Under the pieces are notes generated by a model. The model saw only the letters and a list, made by a program, of their open reading frames with translations. It ran no database searches and was not told the origin of the DNA. A stretch of 64,000 nt of DNA from an uncultured Clostridia bacterium (GTDB lineage Bacteria; Bacillota; Clostridia; Christensenellales; Aristaeellaceae): assembly GCA_947167215.1 (NCBI GenBank), contig CAMVHE010000004.1:1-64000 (forward strand), written 5' to 3'. The position numbers and the translations under genes were made by a program. Shown one piece after another: positions 25,993-35,379 of this stretch (position 1 is the stretch's first letter; each line of letters begins with the position of its first letter).

Positions 25993-26362
25993 TATCCGAA
26001 ACAACAACCGGTCGAAAACAAAACCTATTCTTGCATCCTCTCCCACAGATTGTGTCCTCCTTCCCCGGCGAGAACCGCATTGCCGCTTCTGCACTTCTTC
26101 AGTTCCTGCAGTTATTCCGGCTTCTTCCGCCTATCCCGGATTACACACTTTCCTTTCCGTTCGTGCATTCTGCGCTTCTCCATTCCTCCGTCAAAAAAAC
26201 TTCGACACCTTTCCGCCATTCCCTTCTTCCGTAAGATTGGTTCGTATCCTTTGAATCTTTATTTTTTCTATCCACAATACATACTCTTTATTGATTCTTT
26301 AACACATCCGATTCATGATAATGATAGATTTATTATTCTTTTTCCCGTCATAAAATTAACGC
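25993..26362. other. Gene-free divergent region between galM and suf
   Basis: About 370 AT-rich bases hold no credible gene. An open frame upstream of sufC runs through it but lacks a ribosome site. A purine/AT repeat, GATAATGATAGATTTATTAT (26317-26336), resembles half of a Fur-type box. Confidence 0.6.
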
Positions 26363-26391
26363 TTGTCAAATATTCCGTTTCGGTGTATACT
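26363..26391 (+). promoter_or_regulatory. Promoter of the suf operon
   Basis: TTGTCA (26363-26368), 17-bp spacer, TATACT (26386-26391), 52 bases before the sufC start. Confidence 0.8.
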
Positions 26392-26442
26392 TTGCCCACT
26401 AATCCTATCATTTTACTATGCTTTATAAATCGGAGGTATTCC

Positions 26443-27195
26443 ATGACTCCCTATCTTACGGTGAATGAACTCTCGGCATCCGCCGGAGACAAGCCCATCC
26501 TCAGCAATATAAACCTTACCATTCTCCCCGGAGAAGTACACGTTCTTCTTGGTCCAAACGGTGCAGGAAAATCCACCCTCGGAAACGTTATCCTGGGGAA
26601 TCCTGCCTATCAGGTCACTTCCGGAAGGATAGAAATGGAAGGCAGCGATATTACCGGACTTACTCCGGACCAGCGGGCAAAGGCGGGATTGTATTTATCC
26701 TTTCAGAATCCCATTGAAGTTCCTGGGCTTACGCTCTTCAGTTTTATCCGGACTGCAAAGGAACTTATCTACGGTCAGAAGGAACGCCTGTGGCCTTTCC
26801 GCAAATCGCTTGAAAAGCAGATGGAAATCCTGAATATGGATCCGTCTTACCTTGACCGGGACCTGAATGTCGGCTTCTCGGGCGGAGAAAAGAAAAAGGC
26901 AGAGATTCTGCAGCTTCTTGCCCTCAATCCCAAACTGGCAATTCTGGATGAAACGGATTCTGGACTGGATGTAGATGCTGTCAAAACCGTTTCCGCCGGC
27001 ATTCATACCCTTATGCAGGATAAGAGTCATGCCCTGCTCATCATCACGCACAGCACCCGGATTCTTCAGTCCCTTACCGTTGATTATGTGCACATCCTGA
27101 TCAATGGAAAGATTGTAAAGAACGGAGATGCCTCCCTGATTGCAGAAATTGAGCGTCATGGCTTCGGCCCCTTCCAGGCGGCAATCGGAGGCTGA
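26443..27195 (+). CDS. sufC: Fe-S cluster assembly ATPase SufC
   Basis: 250-aa soluble ABC-type ATPase that powers the SufBCD scaffold. Walker A GPNGAGKST is near residue 39, the Q-loop is in SFQNPIEVPG, the signature is FSGGEKKKAE, Walker B is LAILDETDSGLD, and the H-loop is ITHSTRIL. Start 26443 follows CGGAGGTATT, and the long upstream frame is excluded because it would begin before the promoter. It is the first gene of sufCBDSU and is 2 bases from sufB. Confidence 0.97.
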   Translation: MTPYLTVNELSASAGDKPILSNINLTILPGEVHVLLGPNGAGKSTLGNVILGNPAYQVTSGRIEMEGSDITGLTPDQRAKAGLYLSFQNPIEVPGLTLFSFIRTAKELIYGQKERLWPFRKSLEKQMEILNMDPSYLDRDLNVGFSGGEKKKAEILQLLALNPKLAILDETDSGLDVDAVKTVSAGIHTLMQDKSHALLIITHSTRILQSLTVDYVHILINGKIVKNGDASLIAEIERHGFGPFQAAIGG

Positions 27196-27197
27196 GC

Positions 27198-28604
27198 ATG
27201 AACGAAAAGAACAGCATAAAGGAAATCAATGTCAGCCGATATGACTTTCGCGACGAGGAAAAAGATTTCTATAAGGTCGATCATGGCCTTACCGAAGCGA
27301 TCATCCGACAGATTTCCAAAGAAAAAAAGGATCCCGACTGGATGCTTGATTTCAGGCTTCACTGTCTGGCGATCTATAACCGGCTGGATGTTACCCCCTG
27401 GGGACCGGAGCTTTCCGGACTGCAGCTGGACAATATTGTCACCTACGTACGCGCAAATACGTCCATGTCCGCGAAATGGTCCGATGTTCCCGAAGACATC
27501 AAGAACACCTTCGAACGGCTTGGAATCCCCCAGGCCGAGCGCGACCAGCTTGCAGGCGTCGGGGCACAGTATGACAGTGAGCTGGTCTACCATCATGTGA
27601 AAGACGAGGTGGCTGCACAGGGTGTAATCTACAGTGACCTGGAAAGTGCCATGCACGGCCCCTATGCAGATATGATACGAACCCATTTCATGCACCTGGT
27701 TCCTCCCACGGATCATAAATTTGCTGCTCTGCACGGTGCAGTCTGGTCCGGCGGTTCCTTTGTCTATGTTCCGGCGGGGGTACACGTGGAGATTCCGCTG
27801 CAATCCTATTTCCGTCTGAATGCTCCGGGTGCCGGCCAGTTTGAACACACCCTGATTATTCTGGATGAGGGAGCAGACCTGCATTTCATCGAAGGGTGTT
27901 CTGCCCCAAAGTACAACATTGCCAATCTTCACGCCGGCTGCGTGGAACTGTACGTCGGCAGAAAAGCCCGACTCCGCTATTCCACCATCGAAAACTGGTC
28001 CAAGAACATGTTCAATCTGAACACCAAACGAGCTCTCGTCGAAGAGGACGGGGTGATGGAATGGGTCTCGGGTTCCTTTGGTTCGCATATTTCCTACCTG
28101 TATCCCACGACCATCCTGCAGGGTCCAGAAGCCGTCATGCGTTATACCGGGATCACCTTTGCAGGGGAAACGCAGAACCTCGATACCGGAATGAAAGTGG
28201 TTCACAATGCCCCCCATACCCATTCGGTCATCAGCAGCAAGTCCATCTCCAAAGGCGGCGGTCAGAGCACATACCGGAGTGCAGTGGTCATCGGCAAAGC
28301 CGCCGGATACAGCAGTTCAACGGCAAACTGCGAGTCCCTGATGCTGGATAATCTCTCCAGCAGCGATACCATCCCCGTACTGGATGTCCGAACCGATACA
28401 GCGGACGTCGGCCATGAAGCACGCATCGGAAAGATCAGCAACGAAGCCCTCTTCTATCTGATGTCCCGAGGCATTCCGGAGGAAGAAGCCCGTGCCATGA
28501 TTGTCAGCGGGTTTGCCGACAGCGTTTCCAAAGAGCTGCCTCTCGAATATGCAGTTGAAATGAATAATCTGATCCGTCTGGAACTTAAAGGAAGTATCGG
28601 GTAA
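27198..28604 (+). CDS. sufB: Fe-S cluster scaffold protein SufB
   Basis: 468-aa core scaffold on which Fe-S clusters are built, working with SufC and SufD. The full-length family features are present, including YFRLNAPGAGQFEHTLII, FIEGCSAPKYN with the conserved Cys, and SSDTIPVLDVRTDTADVGHEARIGKIS with the conserved beta-helix core and Glu/His set. The start at 27198 follows GGAGGCTG in the sufC end. It is normal in length for Firmicutes SufB. Confidence 0.97.
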   Translation: MNEKNSIKEINVSRYDFRDEEKDFYKVDHGLTEAIIRQISKEKKDPDWMLDFRLHCLAIYNRLDVTPWGPELSGLQLDNIVTYVRANTSMSAKWSDVPEDIKNTFERLGIPQAERDQLAGVGAQYDSELVYHHVKDEVAAQGVIYSDLESAMHGPYADMIRTHFMHLVPPTDHKFAALHGAVWSGGSFVYVPAGVHVEIPLQSYFRLNAPGAGQFEHTLIILDEGADLHFIEGCSAPKYNIANLHAGCVELYVGRKARLRYSTIENWSKNMFNLNTKRALVEEDGVMEWVSGSFGSHISYLYPTTILQGPEAVMRYTGITFAGETQNLDTGMKVVHNAPHTHSVISSKSISKGGGQSTYRSAVVIGKAAGYSSSTANCESLMLDNLSSSDTIPVLDVRTDTADVGHEARIGKISNEALFYLMSRGIPEEEARAMIVSGFADSVSKELPLEYAVEMNNLIRLELKGSIG

Positions 28605-28614
28605 AGGAGATACT

Positions 28615-29643
28615 ATGAGCGAAAAACAACTTTCCTATAACAGACTGCCTTCGCCGACCTGGCGATGGCTCGGGGTAAATGAAAAGAAGTTCCAGCTGGA
28701 AAGCCTTTCGGCGGGGGTGTCTGACATCCATGCCCAGGGCTGTGTTCCTGCAGATGATTCCTTTTTTGAAAAAGTTGCAACCAGTGCCGGCAGCGACTTT
28801 GAATCCTGTCTCCAGAACCTGCCGTCCAGCTGTTTCACCTGTCCCTCCGGTCAGAGCGGTAGCCTTCACCTGAAAGACACTTCAGGCGGATGCCGGCACT
28901 CCTATCTGGCAGAAGCCGGCACGGAATCCACCGTCATTCACCTGCTGTCCCCCGGAAAAAACGAACTGCTCCTTTCATCCATGCGCCTGATCCTTCGGGA
29001 GCATGCGCATGTAACCTATGTGCTGCTCTGCGACGGCCATCCCGACTCCCGCATGCTGGCATCGCTGGGAGTCCTCTGCGGCAGAGATGCCCGCGTAACG
29101 GTGATTCAGATTCTGGTGCGCGGAGGAATGGTTTCCTTTGGCGGAAATGCCGCGCTCGCCGGTGAAGGCAGCAGGCTGGATTGTCAGATCGGCTACCATG
29201 CCGCCGGAAGTGCAAAGCTCGATATCAACTGGATTGCGACCCATTCCGGGAAGAACAGCAGAAGCTCCATTTCCGTGAAAGGCATTCTCCGTGATCATGC
29301 AGAAAAGTGCTTCCGTGGAACCATCGACTTTCTTCAGGGGTCCTCCGGGTCCGAGGGCCAGGAAAACGAAGATGTGCTCATGCTTTCCGAAGATGTAGTC
29401 AACCAGACCGTCCCTGTTATTCTCTGCAGGGAAGAAGATGTCAGCGGTACCCATGGAGCAAGCATCGGACGGCTGTCTGAAGATGTGCTCTTCTACATGA
29501 ACACCCGGGGATATGACCAGGAATCCATTTTCAATTCCATCTCGCAATCCAGAATGCTTTCCTTTATTCACCAGATACCGGATTCCGGTATCCGCTGCCA
29601 TTATGCCAATCTGTTTGAAAAGGAGATTATCCATGGCATGTAA
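28615..29643 (+). CDS. sufD: Fe-S cluster assembly protein SufD
   Basis: 342-aa SufB paralogue, shorter and more diverged than SufB. The C-terminal beta-helix end is recognisable (EDVVNQTVPVILCREEDVSGTHGASIGRLSEDVLFYMNTRG). It carries the conserved His of the SufB-SufD interface in VSGTHGAS. It forms the SufBC2D complex. A ribosome site AAAGGAG precedes the ATG. It overlaps sufS by 11 bases. Confidence 0.93.
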   Translation: MSEKQLSYNRLPSPTWRWLGVNEKKFQLESLSAGVSDIHAQGCVPADDSFFEKVATSAGSDFESCLQNLPSSCFTCPSGQSGSLHLKDTSGGCRHSYLAEAGTESTVIHLLSPGKNELLLSSMRLILREHAHVTYVLLCDGHPDSRMLASLGVLCGRDARVTVIQILVRGGMVSFGGNAALAGEGSRLDCQIGYHAAGSAKLDINWIATHSGKNSRSSISVKGILRDHAEKCFRGTIDFLQGSSGSEGQENEDVLMLSEDVVNQTVPVILCREEDVSGTHGASIGRLSEDVLFYMNTRGYDQESIFNSISQSRMLSFIHQIPDSGIRCHYANLFEKEIIHGM

Positions 29644-30865
29644 CCTGCGCTCCATCGAAGCGATCCGTGCTGATTTTCCTTTCTTTTCCGCCAATCCCGA
29701 TTGGGCTTATCTCGACAACTCTGCCACCAGCCAGACGCCCCGCTGCGTCGCGGAGCGCCTTAACCGGTTTCTGCTTTATGAAAAAGCAAGCCCACTGCGG
29801 GGCCTCTATGATCTTTCCATCCGGGCAACAGAGGACTACGAAGCAGCCCGTGCTGCGGCAGCTTCCTTTATCCATGCTGAAAATGCCAGTGAAATCATCT
29901 TCACCAGGAATGCCAGCGAAAGTCTTAACCTGGCTGCCTTTATCCTTTCCTCCCTGCTTTCGCCGGAGGACGAGATTATCGTCAGCATTGCAGAGCACCA
30001 CAGCAACCTGGTTCCATGGCAGGAGGCTGCCGCCCGTACCGGCGCCGTTGTGAAGTATATGGAATGCAATCCCGAGGGTGTTTTTGAAGTCTCCGCTTTG
30101 GAGCGCCTGTTAACGGAACGGACCCGAATCCTTGCACTCACGCACATGTCTAATGTTTTCGGCAGAGAAAACGACCTGCAATCTTTTACGGAAAAAGCGC
30201 ATGAAAACGGAGTGCTTGTGGTAGCCGACGGCTGCCAGAGCGTTCCGCATATTCCCGTGAATGTCCAGACTCTCGGAGTGGATTTTCTGGCATTTTCCGG
30301 GCATAAGATGCTTGCACCGACGGGAATCGGCGTTCTTTACGGCAGGAAAGCCCTGCTTGAATCCCTTCCGCCCTATATGACAGGGGGAGAGATGATTGAA
30401 TACGTCACCACCGAACATACCACCTTTGCAGCGCCTCCGCAGAAATACGAAGCAGGCACCGTCAACACGGGAGACGCGCTTGCCTTTGCCGAAGCCATCC
30501 GCTATTTGGAGCATCTTGGCTTCCCGTTTATGATGGCCCGGGAGGCCGAACTGACGGAATACCTTCTGCAGGGAATGAACTCCATCCCCCATGTCCGGAT
30601 TGTCGGCGGCTCGGATCCCTCGGCGCATCACGGGATTGTCACCTTTCTGGTGGATGGCGTCCATCCTCACGATATCGCTTCCATTATGTCGGACAACCAT
30701 ATTGCTGTCCGGGCAGGACATCATTGTGCACAGCCCCTTCATCAGCACCTTGGAATTCCCGCTTCCACCAGGGTCAGTCTCATGTTCTACAACACCCGGG
30801 AGGAGATCAGCCGTTTCCTCAATGTGTTATCCGACGTTCGGGAGGTAATGGGCTATGGCCGTTAA
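29633..30865 (+). CDS. sufS: Cysteine desulfurase SufS
   Basis: 410-aa group II PLP enzyme that mobilises sulfur from cysteine for cluster assembly. The PLP Lys is in AFSGHKMLAPTGIGV, the His in AEHHSNLVPWQ stacks on PLP, and the catalytic Cys is in RAGHHCAQPLHQHLG. The start at 29633 follows AAGGAG and gives the standard N-terminus (IRADFPFF). It overlaps sufD and sufU by 11 bases each. Confidence 0.96.
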   Translation: MACNLRSIEAIRADFPFFSANPDWAYLDNSATSQTPRCVAERLNRFLLYEKASPLRGLYDLSIRATEDYEAARAAAASFIHAENASEIIFTRNASESLNLAAFILSSLLSPEDEIIVSIAEHHSNLVPWQEAAARTGAVVKYMECNPEGVFEVSALERLLTERTRILALTHMSNVFGRENDLQSFTEKAHENGVLVVADGCQSVPHIPVNVQTLGVDFLAFSGHKMLAPTGIGVLYGRKALLESLPPYMTGGEMIEYVTTEHTTFAAPPQKYEAGTVNTGDALAFAEAIRYLEHLGFPFMMAREAELTEYLLQGMNSIPHVRIVGGSDPSAHHGIVTFLVDGVHPHDIASIMSDNHIAVRAGHHCAQPLHQHLGIPASTRVSLMFYNTREEISRFLNVLSDVREVMGYGR

Positions 30866-31283
30866 AACTTACTATAACCAGATCCTGACGGAGCATAATC
30901 TCCGCCCGCTACATAAGTCCCCGCTGAAGGATGCAAACCTTACGCTGCGCGGAGTTAATCCCAGCTGTGGGGATAACATCGTACTGCAGCTCCGGGTGGA
31001 TGAAAACAACATCATAGCGGACGGTGCATTCCTCGGAGACGGCTGCGCCATTTCCCAGGCATCTGCAGATATGATGCTGGACCTCGTCATCGGCAGGGAA
31101 AAGGAGGAGGCCCTTCATCTGGCAGACCTGTTCATGCGCATGATCCGTGGGGAAGCTTCCCCTGGGGACCTGGAGGCTCTGGAAGAAGCAGCTTCCCTGG
31201 AAGATGTATCCCATATGCCGGCCCGTGTAAAGTGTGCAGTGCTCGGCTGGCATACCCTCACCAATCTTCTCGGCAAATCCTGA
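30855..31283 (+). CDS. sufU: Zinc-dependent sulfurtransferase SufU
   Basis: 142-aa partner of SufS that accepts persulfide sulfur at a zinc site. The ligand cysteines are in NPSCGD, GDGCAIS and RVKCAVLGW, with the Asp in the first motif completing the site. The 18-21 residue insert typical of SufU relative to IscU is present between the second and third Cys. It is the last gene of the operon and is followed directly by a terminator. Confidence 0.96.
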   Translation: MAVKTYYNQILTEHNLRPLHKSPLKDANLTLRGVNPSCGDNIVLQLRVDENNIIADGAFLGDGCAISQASADMMLDLVIGREKEEALHLADLFMRMIRGEASPGDLEALEEAASLEDVSHMPARVKCAVLGWHTLTNLLGKS

Positions 31284-31314
31284 CCAGCGGACAGCCTCCG
31301 CTGGTTTCTTGTTT
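31284..31314 (+). terminator. Terminator of the suf operon
   Basis: CCAGCGGA (31284-31291) and TCCGCTGG (31297-31304), then TTTCTTGTTTTT. Its tail overlaps the -35 box of the next gene. Confidence 0.85.
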
Positions 31315-31337
31315 TTGCCCGCCTTTCATGGTACAAT
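31309..31337 (+). promoter_or_regulatory. Promoter of the dihydrouridine synthase gene
   Basis: TTGTTT (31309-31314), 17-bp spacer, TACAAT (31332-31337). Confidence 0.7.
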
Positions 31338-31366
31338 CCTGCCATTCCATGAAAAAGAGGTTTTCC

Positions 31367-32365
31367 ATGCAGATTTACTTTGCACCGCTCCACGGTGTCA
31401 CGGATCTCACCTTTCGCGAAGTTCACAGTTCGCTGTTTCCCGGAGTCGATAAGTACTTCATTCCTTTTATCAGCCCCACAAAAGGCTTTCATCTGACCGG
31501 CAAGGAGTACCGGGAACTTGCGCCGGACCAGCATGTTCCGCATCCCGTTCCCCAGGTCCTTACCAACGACCCGGAAGCCTTCCTTCTCGCGGCCGATTAT
31601 CTTTCCGACCTCGGCTATACGGAAGTCAACCTGAATCTCGGCTGTCCCTCCGGGACCGTCACCGCAAAGCACAAGGGTGCAGGTCTGCTGACTTCCCCAG
31701 ACATGCTTGCTCTTTTTCTCGACGAAATCTTCTCCCGCAGTCCCATTCCGATTTCCATTAAAACCCGGCTTGGATGGGCCTCCCCCCAGGAGTTCCATAC
31801 CCTGCTCCCCATCTTTGAACAGCATCCGATTCTGGAACTGACGGTACATGCAAGAACACGCTCCCAGTTTTATAACGGACGTCCCTTCTACTCCTTCCTC
31901 AAGGAGGCCGTATCTACCAGCCGTCTTCCGATTGTATACAACGGGGACATGCTGTCAACGGCTTCCGGTCTGCGCATTTCGGGCGATTCGTTTCCCTTTC
32001 ACGGATTTATGCTGGGAAGGGGTCTGGTAACCAATCCCGCCCTTGCCCGGGTCCTGCGCGGCGGACCGCAGCTGCAGGCCGAAGAACTGCGTTCCTTTCA
32101 TGATTCCCTCTTTGCCGCCTATGACAGCCGGTATTCCAGAAGTGTCGTGCTCGGGAAAATGCGGGAAATCAGCAAGTATTTCGTATGCTGCTTTGACCAT
32201 GCCGAAAAAGCCTACCGCATTCTCCGCAAAGCAGCCTCCTATCCGGTTTATCAGGATGGCATATCCCGCCTTTTCGACTGTGCACTCAAGGACGATCCTT
32301 TCTTTCAGCAGGATTATCTGCAGCCGGTGCTGGATATTCCCTTTGACGGGCAGCCTTCCGTCTGA
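31367..32365 (+). CDS. dus: tRNA-dihydrouridine synthase
   Basis: 332-aa FMN enzyme that reduces uridines in tRNA. The N-terminal TIM barrel begins YFAPLHGVTDLTFR and contains the active-site Cys in VNLNLGCPSGTVT followed by the KHKGAG loop. Phosphate-binding IKTRLGW, TVHARTRSQFYNG and IVYNGDM follow. The start at 31367 is set by AAGAGG and by the promoter upstream. The protein looks closest to compact DusB/DusC-type enzymes; target position in tRNA is not readable. Confidence 0.92.
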   Translation: MQIYFAPLHGVTDLTFREVHSSLFPGVDKYFIPFISPTKGFHLTGKEYRELAPDQHVPHPVPQVLTNDPEAFLLAADYLSDLGYTEVNLNLGCPSGTVTAKHKGAGLLTSPDMLALFLDEIFSRSPIPISIKTRLGWASPQEFHTLLPIFEQHPILELTVHARTRSQFYNGRPFYSFLKEAVSTSRLPIVYNGDMLSTASGLRISGDSFPFHGFMLGRGLVTNPALARVLRGGPQLQAEELRSFHDSLFAAYDSRYSRSVVLGKMREISKYFVCCFDHAEKAYRILRKAASYPVYQDGISRLFDCALKDDPFFQQDYLQPVLDIPFDGQPSV

Positions 32366-32417
32366 GAATCCTTTCCCGGAACACGGTCAGGCTTTCGGCA
32401 TCCTTCACACTTTTTGC

Positions 32418-32445
32418 TTGAAGTATACCCTATTCCTGCTATAAT
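32418..32445 (+). promoter_or_regulatory. Promoter with a long leader for the secreted split-barrel protein
   Basis: TTGAAG (32418-32423), 16-bp spacer and perfect TATAAT (32440-32445). Transcription from here would give a leader of about 190 bases before the ATG at 32642. Confidence 0.65.
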
Positions 32446-32641
32446 ATTAAGACAGTAACAGAGCGTTCCGGGCGGTTCACGCCGGAGATATCCGCTGAAG
32501 CAGGGAATCTTTCCTTGCCGCCTGCCTCTGTTTTCGTCGTATCGGAAATATGCCCCAAAGGAGGACTGCACCCACACGCCGCCTCCACCAGCGTGTCGCC
32601 TGCAGGATTCTTCGAAATAAAATACGAAAGGAACATGTTCT

Positions 32642-33121
32642 ATGAAAAAGGTTTTGGTCATCGCTGCTGCTCTCGTGCTTATTGCCTGTGTCGCATTAGC
32701 GGAGAATCCGGATGCTTTCACCTCAGCCTCTGTCAACAACTTCTATGGCGGCATCGAAGGAGACGACCTGATGAACGCCATTAACTCCTACAGCGGCTTT
32801 TATGCAGTCTCTTCCGTCAATCCGGACGGAACGCCCAACGTCGGCTTCTATATCTACGGCTGCGTGAAATTGGAAGATACCTACTACCTGCAGCTCGGTC
32901 TTTCCCCGAATCAGACGACAGTCAATGTGGACAACGGAAGCGAACTGGTTGCCATGTATGCCTGCCTCCCCGAAGAGGGTGCAACGTATCCGACCTCCGG
33001 TGCGAGAATGAACCTCAAGAAGGTGGAAGACGAAGCAGTCCTGCAGGAGTTGCTGAAAACTGCTCCGGAAGGATATACTCCCATGTACTATGAAGTTACC
33101 CTGGTCCGTCCGTTAGGCTGA
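32642..33121 (+). CDS. Secreted FMN-binding split-barrel-like (pyridoxamine oxidase-like) protein
   Basis: 159 aa. A signal peptide ending ALA (residues 1-20) is followed by a PNPOx-like split barrel: FYAVSSVNPDGTPNVGFYIYG matches the first strands, where flavin-binding proteins of this fold bind FMN, and residues ELVAMYACLPEEG fit a later strand. Secreted members of this family are uncommon. The start follows GAAAGGAAC. The downstream DUF4867 gene is about 90 bases away. Confidence 0.65.
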   Translation: MKKVLVIAAALVLIACVALAENPDAFTSASVNNFYGGIEGDDLMNAINSYSGFYAVSSVNPDGTPNVGFYIYGCVKLEDTYYLQLGLSPNQTTVNVDNGSELVAMYACLPEEGATYPTSGARMNLKKVEDEAVLQELLKTAPEGYTPMYYEVTLVRPLG

Positions 33122-33213
33122 TCCGGTCTTTATCTTTCCAGATCTGTGGAGAATCCGGAAGGGATCATTGGACATGCATCGTCCGCAACAAGCTACTAAG
33201 AGGAGGAATGCCT

Positions 33214-33855
33214 ATGCATATTTATTCGGTTACCGATCCGGAATTCAAAAAGTATGGTCAGATTGTCACCGGCTACGATGTCCAGGAGCTGCTCCATACC
33301 CTGAATACGGTAACTCCCTGCCCCGAAGGCACTGCCTATGTTCCGGAGCAGCCTGAACTTCAGGCACTTCCGGTCACTGCAGCACTCCGTGACCATCAGT
33401 ATGGCGGCATGCCCATTCAGATGGGCTGGTGCAACGGCCACAACACCAAACTCAACTGCCTCGAATATCATCGCGACAGTGAAGTCAACCTGGGTACCGA
33501 AGATTTCATTCTGCTTCTCGGAAAGCAGGAGGAAATCGGTGACGACGGCCTCTATGATACTGCCAACGTGAAAGCATTCCGCGTTCCGGCAGGCGTCATG
33601 GTGGAAGTTTTTGCCACAACCCTGCATTACGCCCCCTGTTCCGCCAAAGCAGGTGCAGGTTTCCGCGTACTCGTTGTTCTTCCCCAGGGAACGAATACCG
33701 CAAAACCGGTATTTGAGCCTCTGAACCACGAGGATACGCTGCTGACCGCAAGGAATAAGTGGCTGCTTCCGCATCCGGACAGCAAAGAAGCAAAAAACGG
33801 TGCGGTCATTGGCCTGAAAGGCGTGAATATCGACATTTCAGAGGATATTGCCTGA
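33214..33855 (+). CDS. DUF4867 family cupin-like protein
   Basis: 213-aa cytoplasmic protein similar to DUF4867 (cupin-like). His-rich beta-strand segments such as LNCLEYHRDSEVNLGTEDFILLLG and ATTLHYAPCSAKAGAGFRVLVVLP support a small-molecule binding or isomerase-like fold with a possible metal site (His, Glu, His). Start 33214 lies 7 bases after AGGAGG; an ATG two codons earlier is too close to it. DUF4867 genes are often near carbohydrate genes; function is unknown. Confidence 0.85.
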   Translation: MHIYSVTDPEFKKYGQIVTGYDVQELLHTLNTVTPCPEGTAYVPEQPELQALPVTAALRDHQYGGMPIQMGWCNGHNTKLNCLEYHRDSEVNLGTEDFILLLGKQEEIGDDGLYDTANVKAFRVPAGVMVEVFATTLHYAPCSAKAGAGFRVLVVLPQGTNTAKPVFEPLNHEDTLLTARNKWLLPHPDSKEAKNGAVIGLKGVNIDISEDIA

Positions 33856-33944
33856 ACGGAAATGCATTGCCATTTCTCGGTTTACCCTCTCCCGCAGCGG
33901 ATTGCGGACCTGGCAGGATTTCATCCTGCATATATAAAAAAACG

Positions 33945-33975
33945 GAGACCGGCCAGTTCAGGCCGGTCTCTTTTT
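33945..33975 (+). terminator. Terminator after the DUF4867 gene
   Basis: GAGACCGGCC (33945-33954) and GGCCGGTCTC (33961-33970), loop AGTTCA, then five T residues. Confidence 0.92.
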
Positions 33976-34123
33976 CCATCCCCTGAACCTGTTTGCAAAG
34001 ATTCCTCCGGACTCTTCCAAAGTCCCTGGGAATCTGTCCCAAAAACACGTTTTCCTTTACCCGATAACCACCAGATTCCAGTGATGCCGCCCTGCGGAAC
34101 GCGTTCTCCGGTTTAAGCGCAGC

Positions 34124-34155
34124 TATAAAAAAGAGAACCGGTTTCCCGGTCCTCT
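34124..34155 (-). terminator. Terminator of the arg operon
   Basis: AGAGaACCGG and CCGGTcCTCT form a stem with a short loop; on the minus strand it is followed by six T residues. Confidence 0.75.
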
Positions 34156-34206
34156 GTACACGAAACGTAACTGTTGCTGTATCTGGGAATCTCCAGACAG
34201 GGATTA

Positions 34207-35379
34207 CTACGAATTGGGATCTGCGGCATCGCAGAGCACTTCCAGAGCACGCATCAGAAGCTCATCCGGAATATTCAGCGCAGGGAGAAGACGCACCCGT
34301 GACTTGGCCGTCAGGCAAAGCACCCCATTTTCTCTGGCACGGGCCAGCACCTGCGGCGCCGGCTTTTCGGTATCGATTCCCACCATCAGGCCCATTCCGG
34401 AAACTCCCCGGATGCCGGGTTTTCCCGAAAGGGTCTGCCAGATCATCTGACTTCTGCGTTCCACCCCTGCAAGGAAATCTTCCGTCAGCCGTTCCACAAC
34501 CGATATGGCACCGGCAGCGACTGCGGGATTTCCGCCAAAGGTAGAGCCATGATCTCCCGGATGGAAGACGCCTTTTACCTTTTCTCCAAGAAGACATGCC
34601 CCAATGGGCAGCCCTCCGCCGAGTCCCTTGGCAGTGGTGACAATATCCGGCTCCATTCCAAGCTTCTGATACGCAAAAAACTTTCCCGACCTGCCGATGC
34701 CGGTCTGTACTTCATCGACGATCAGCAGAATATTGCTGTCATGGCACACTTTCTGAATCGCCTGTGCGTATTCCTGGGACAGCGGGATAACCCCGCCTTC
34801 TCCCTGGACACATTCCACCATGATGGCGGCAAGCTGGTTATTTCGGGCCGCCTCGTACAGCTCCTCCACATTTCCCGGAGTCACATGGACAAAGCCGGAA
34901 GTCAGGGGCTGAAACATCTCATGATAGTGTTCCTGCCCGGTTGCCGCAAGCGTCGTGATCGTCCTTCCGTGAAAACTGTTTTTCAGCGTCGCGATCACCG
35001 GCATCCCGATGTTCCGGACGTCGGAAGCATATTTTCTTGCAGCCTTGATGGCGCATTCGTTTGCTTCTGCACCGGAATTGCCGAAGAACACTTTTTTCAT
35101 TCCGCTGCGTTCACAGAGCATTTCGGCAAGTCTGCCGCAGGGTTCCGTATAATACAGGTTGGAAGTATGCGCAACTTTTCCCAGCTGTGCCGTTACGGCC
35201 TGCATCCATGCCTCGTCCGCTACGCCAAAGGAATTAACGGCAATTCCGCTGCCCAGATCGATGTATTCCTTTCCGGACTCATCATAAAGAAGCGAACCCT
35301 TGCCGCTCACAATCTCCACCGGAAAATGCGCATAGGTATTTGCCAGATAAGTATCTGACCTGACCGTTATCTCACTCAT
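34207..35379 (-). CDS. argD: Acetylornithine aminotransferase
   Basis: 390-aa PLP aminotransferase (class III) that converts N-acetylglutamate semialdehyde to N-acetylornithine. The PLP-binding Lys is in TTAKGLGGGLP, and the conserved Asp and Gln are in VDEVQTGIGR. The family phosphate-binding motif FGNSGAEANECAIK is near residue 100. It is the last gene of the argCJBD operon and overlaps argB by 8 bases. Confidence 0.96.
   Translation of the reverse strand: MSEITVRSDTYLANTYAHFPVEIVSGKGSLLYDESGKEYIDLGSGIAVNSFGVADEAWMQAVTAQLGKVAHTSNLYYTEPCGRLAEMLCERSGMKKVFFGNSGAEANECAIKAARKYASDVRNIGMPVIATLKNSFHGRTITTLAATGQEHYHEMFQPLTSGFVHVTPGNVEELYEAARNNQLAAIMVECVQGEGGVIPLSQEYAQAIQKVCHDSNILLIVDEVQTGIGRSGKFFAYQKLGMEPDIVTTAKGLGGGLPIGACLLGEKVKGVFHPGDHGSTFGGNPAVAAGAISVVERLTEDFLAGVERRSQMIWQTLSGKPGIRGVSGMGLMVGIDTEKPAPQVLARARENGVLCLTAKSRVRLLPALNIPDELLMRALEVLCDAADPNS

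Noticed and set aside
26050-26442. N-terminal extension of sufC by 131 codons
   Set aside because: It would start upstream of the suf promoter, lacks a ribosome site and is not part of the family.
32446-32641. A known riboswitch in the leader of the split-barrel gene
   Set aside because: I could not match FMN, TPP, cobalamin, SAM or other common consensus elements, and there is no clear terminator/antiterminator pair.
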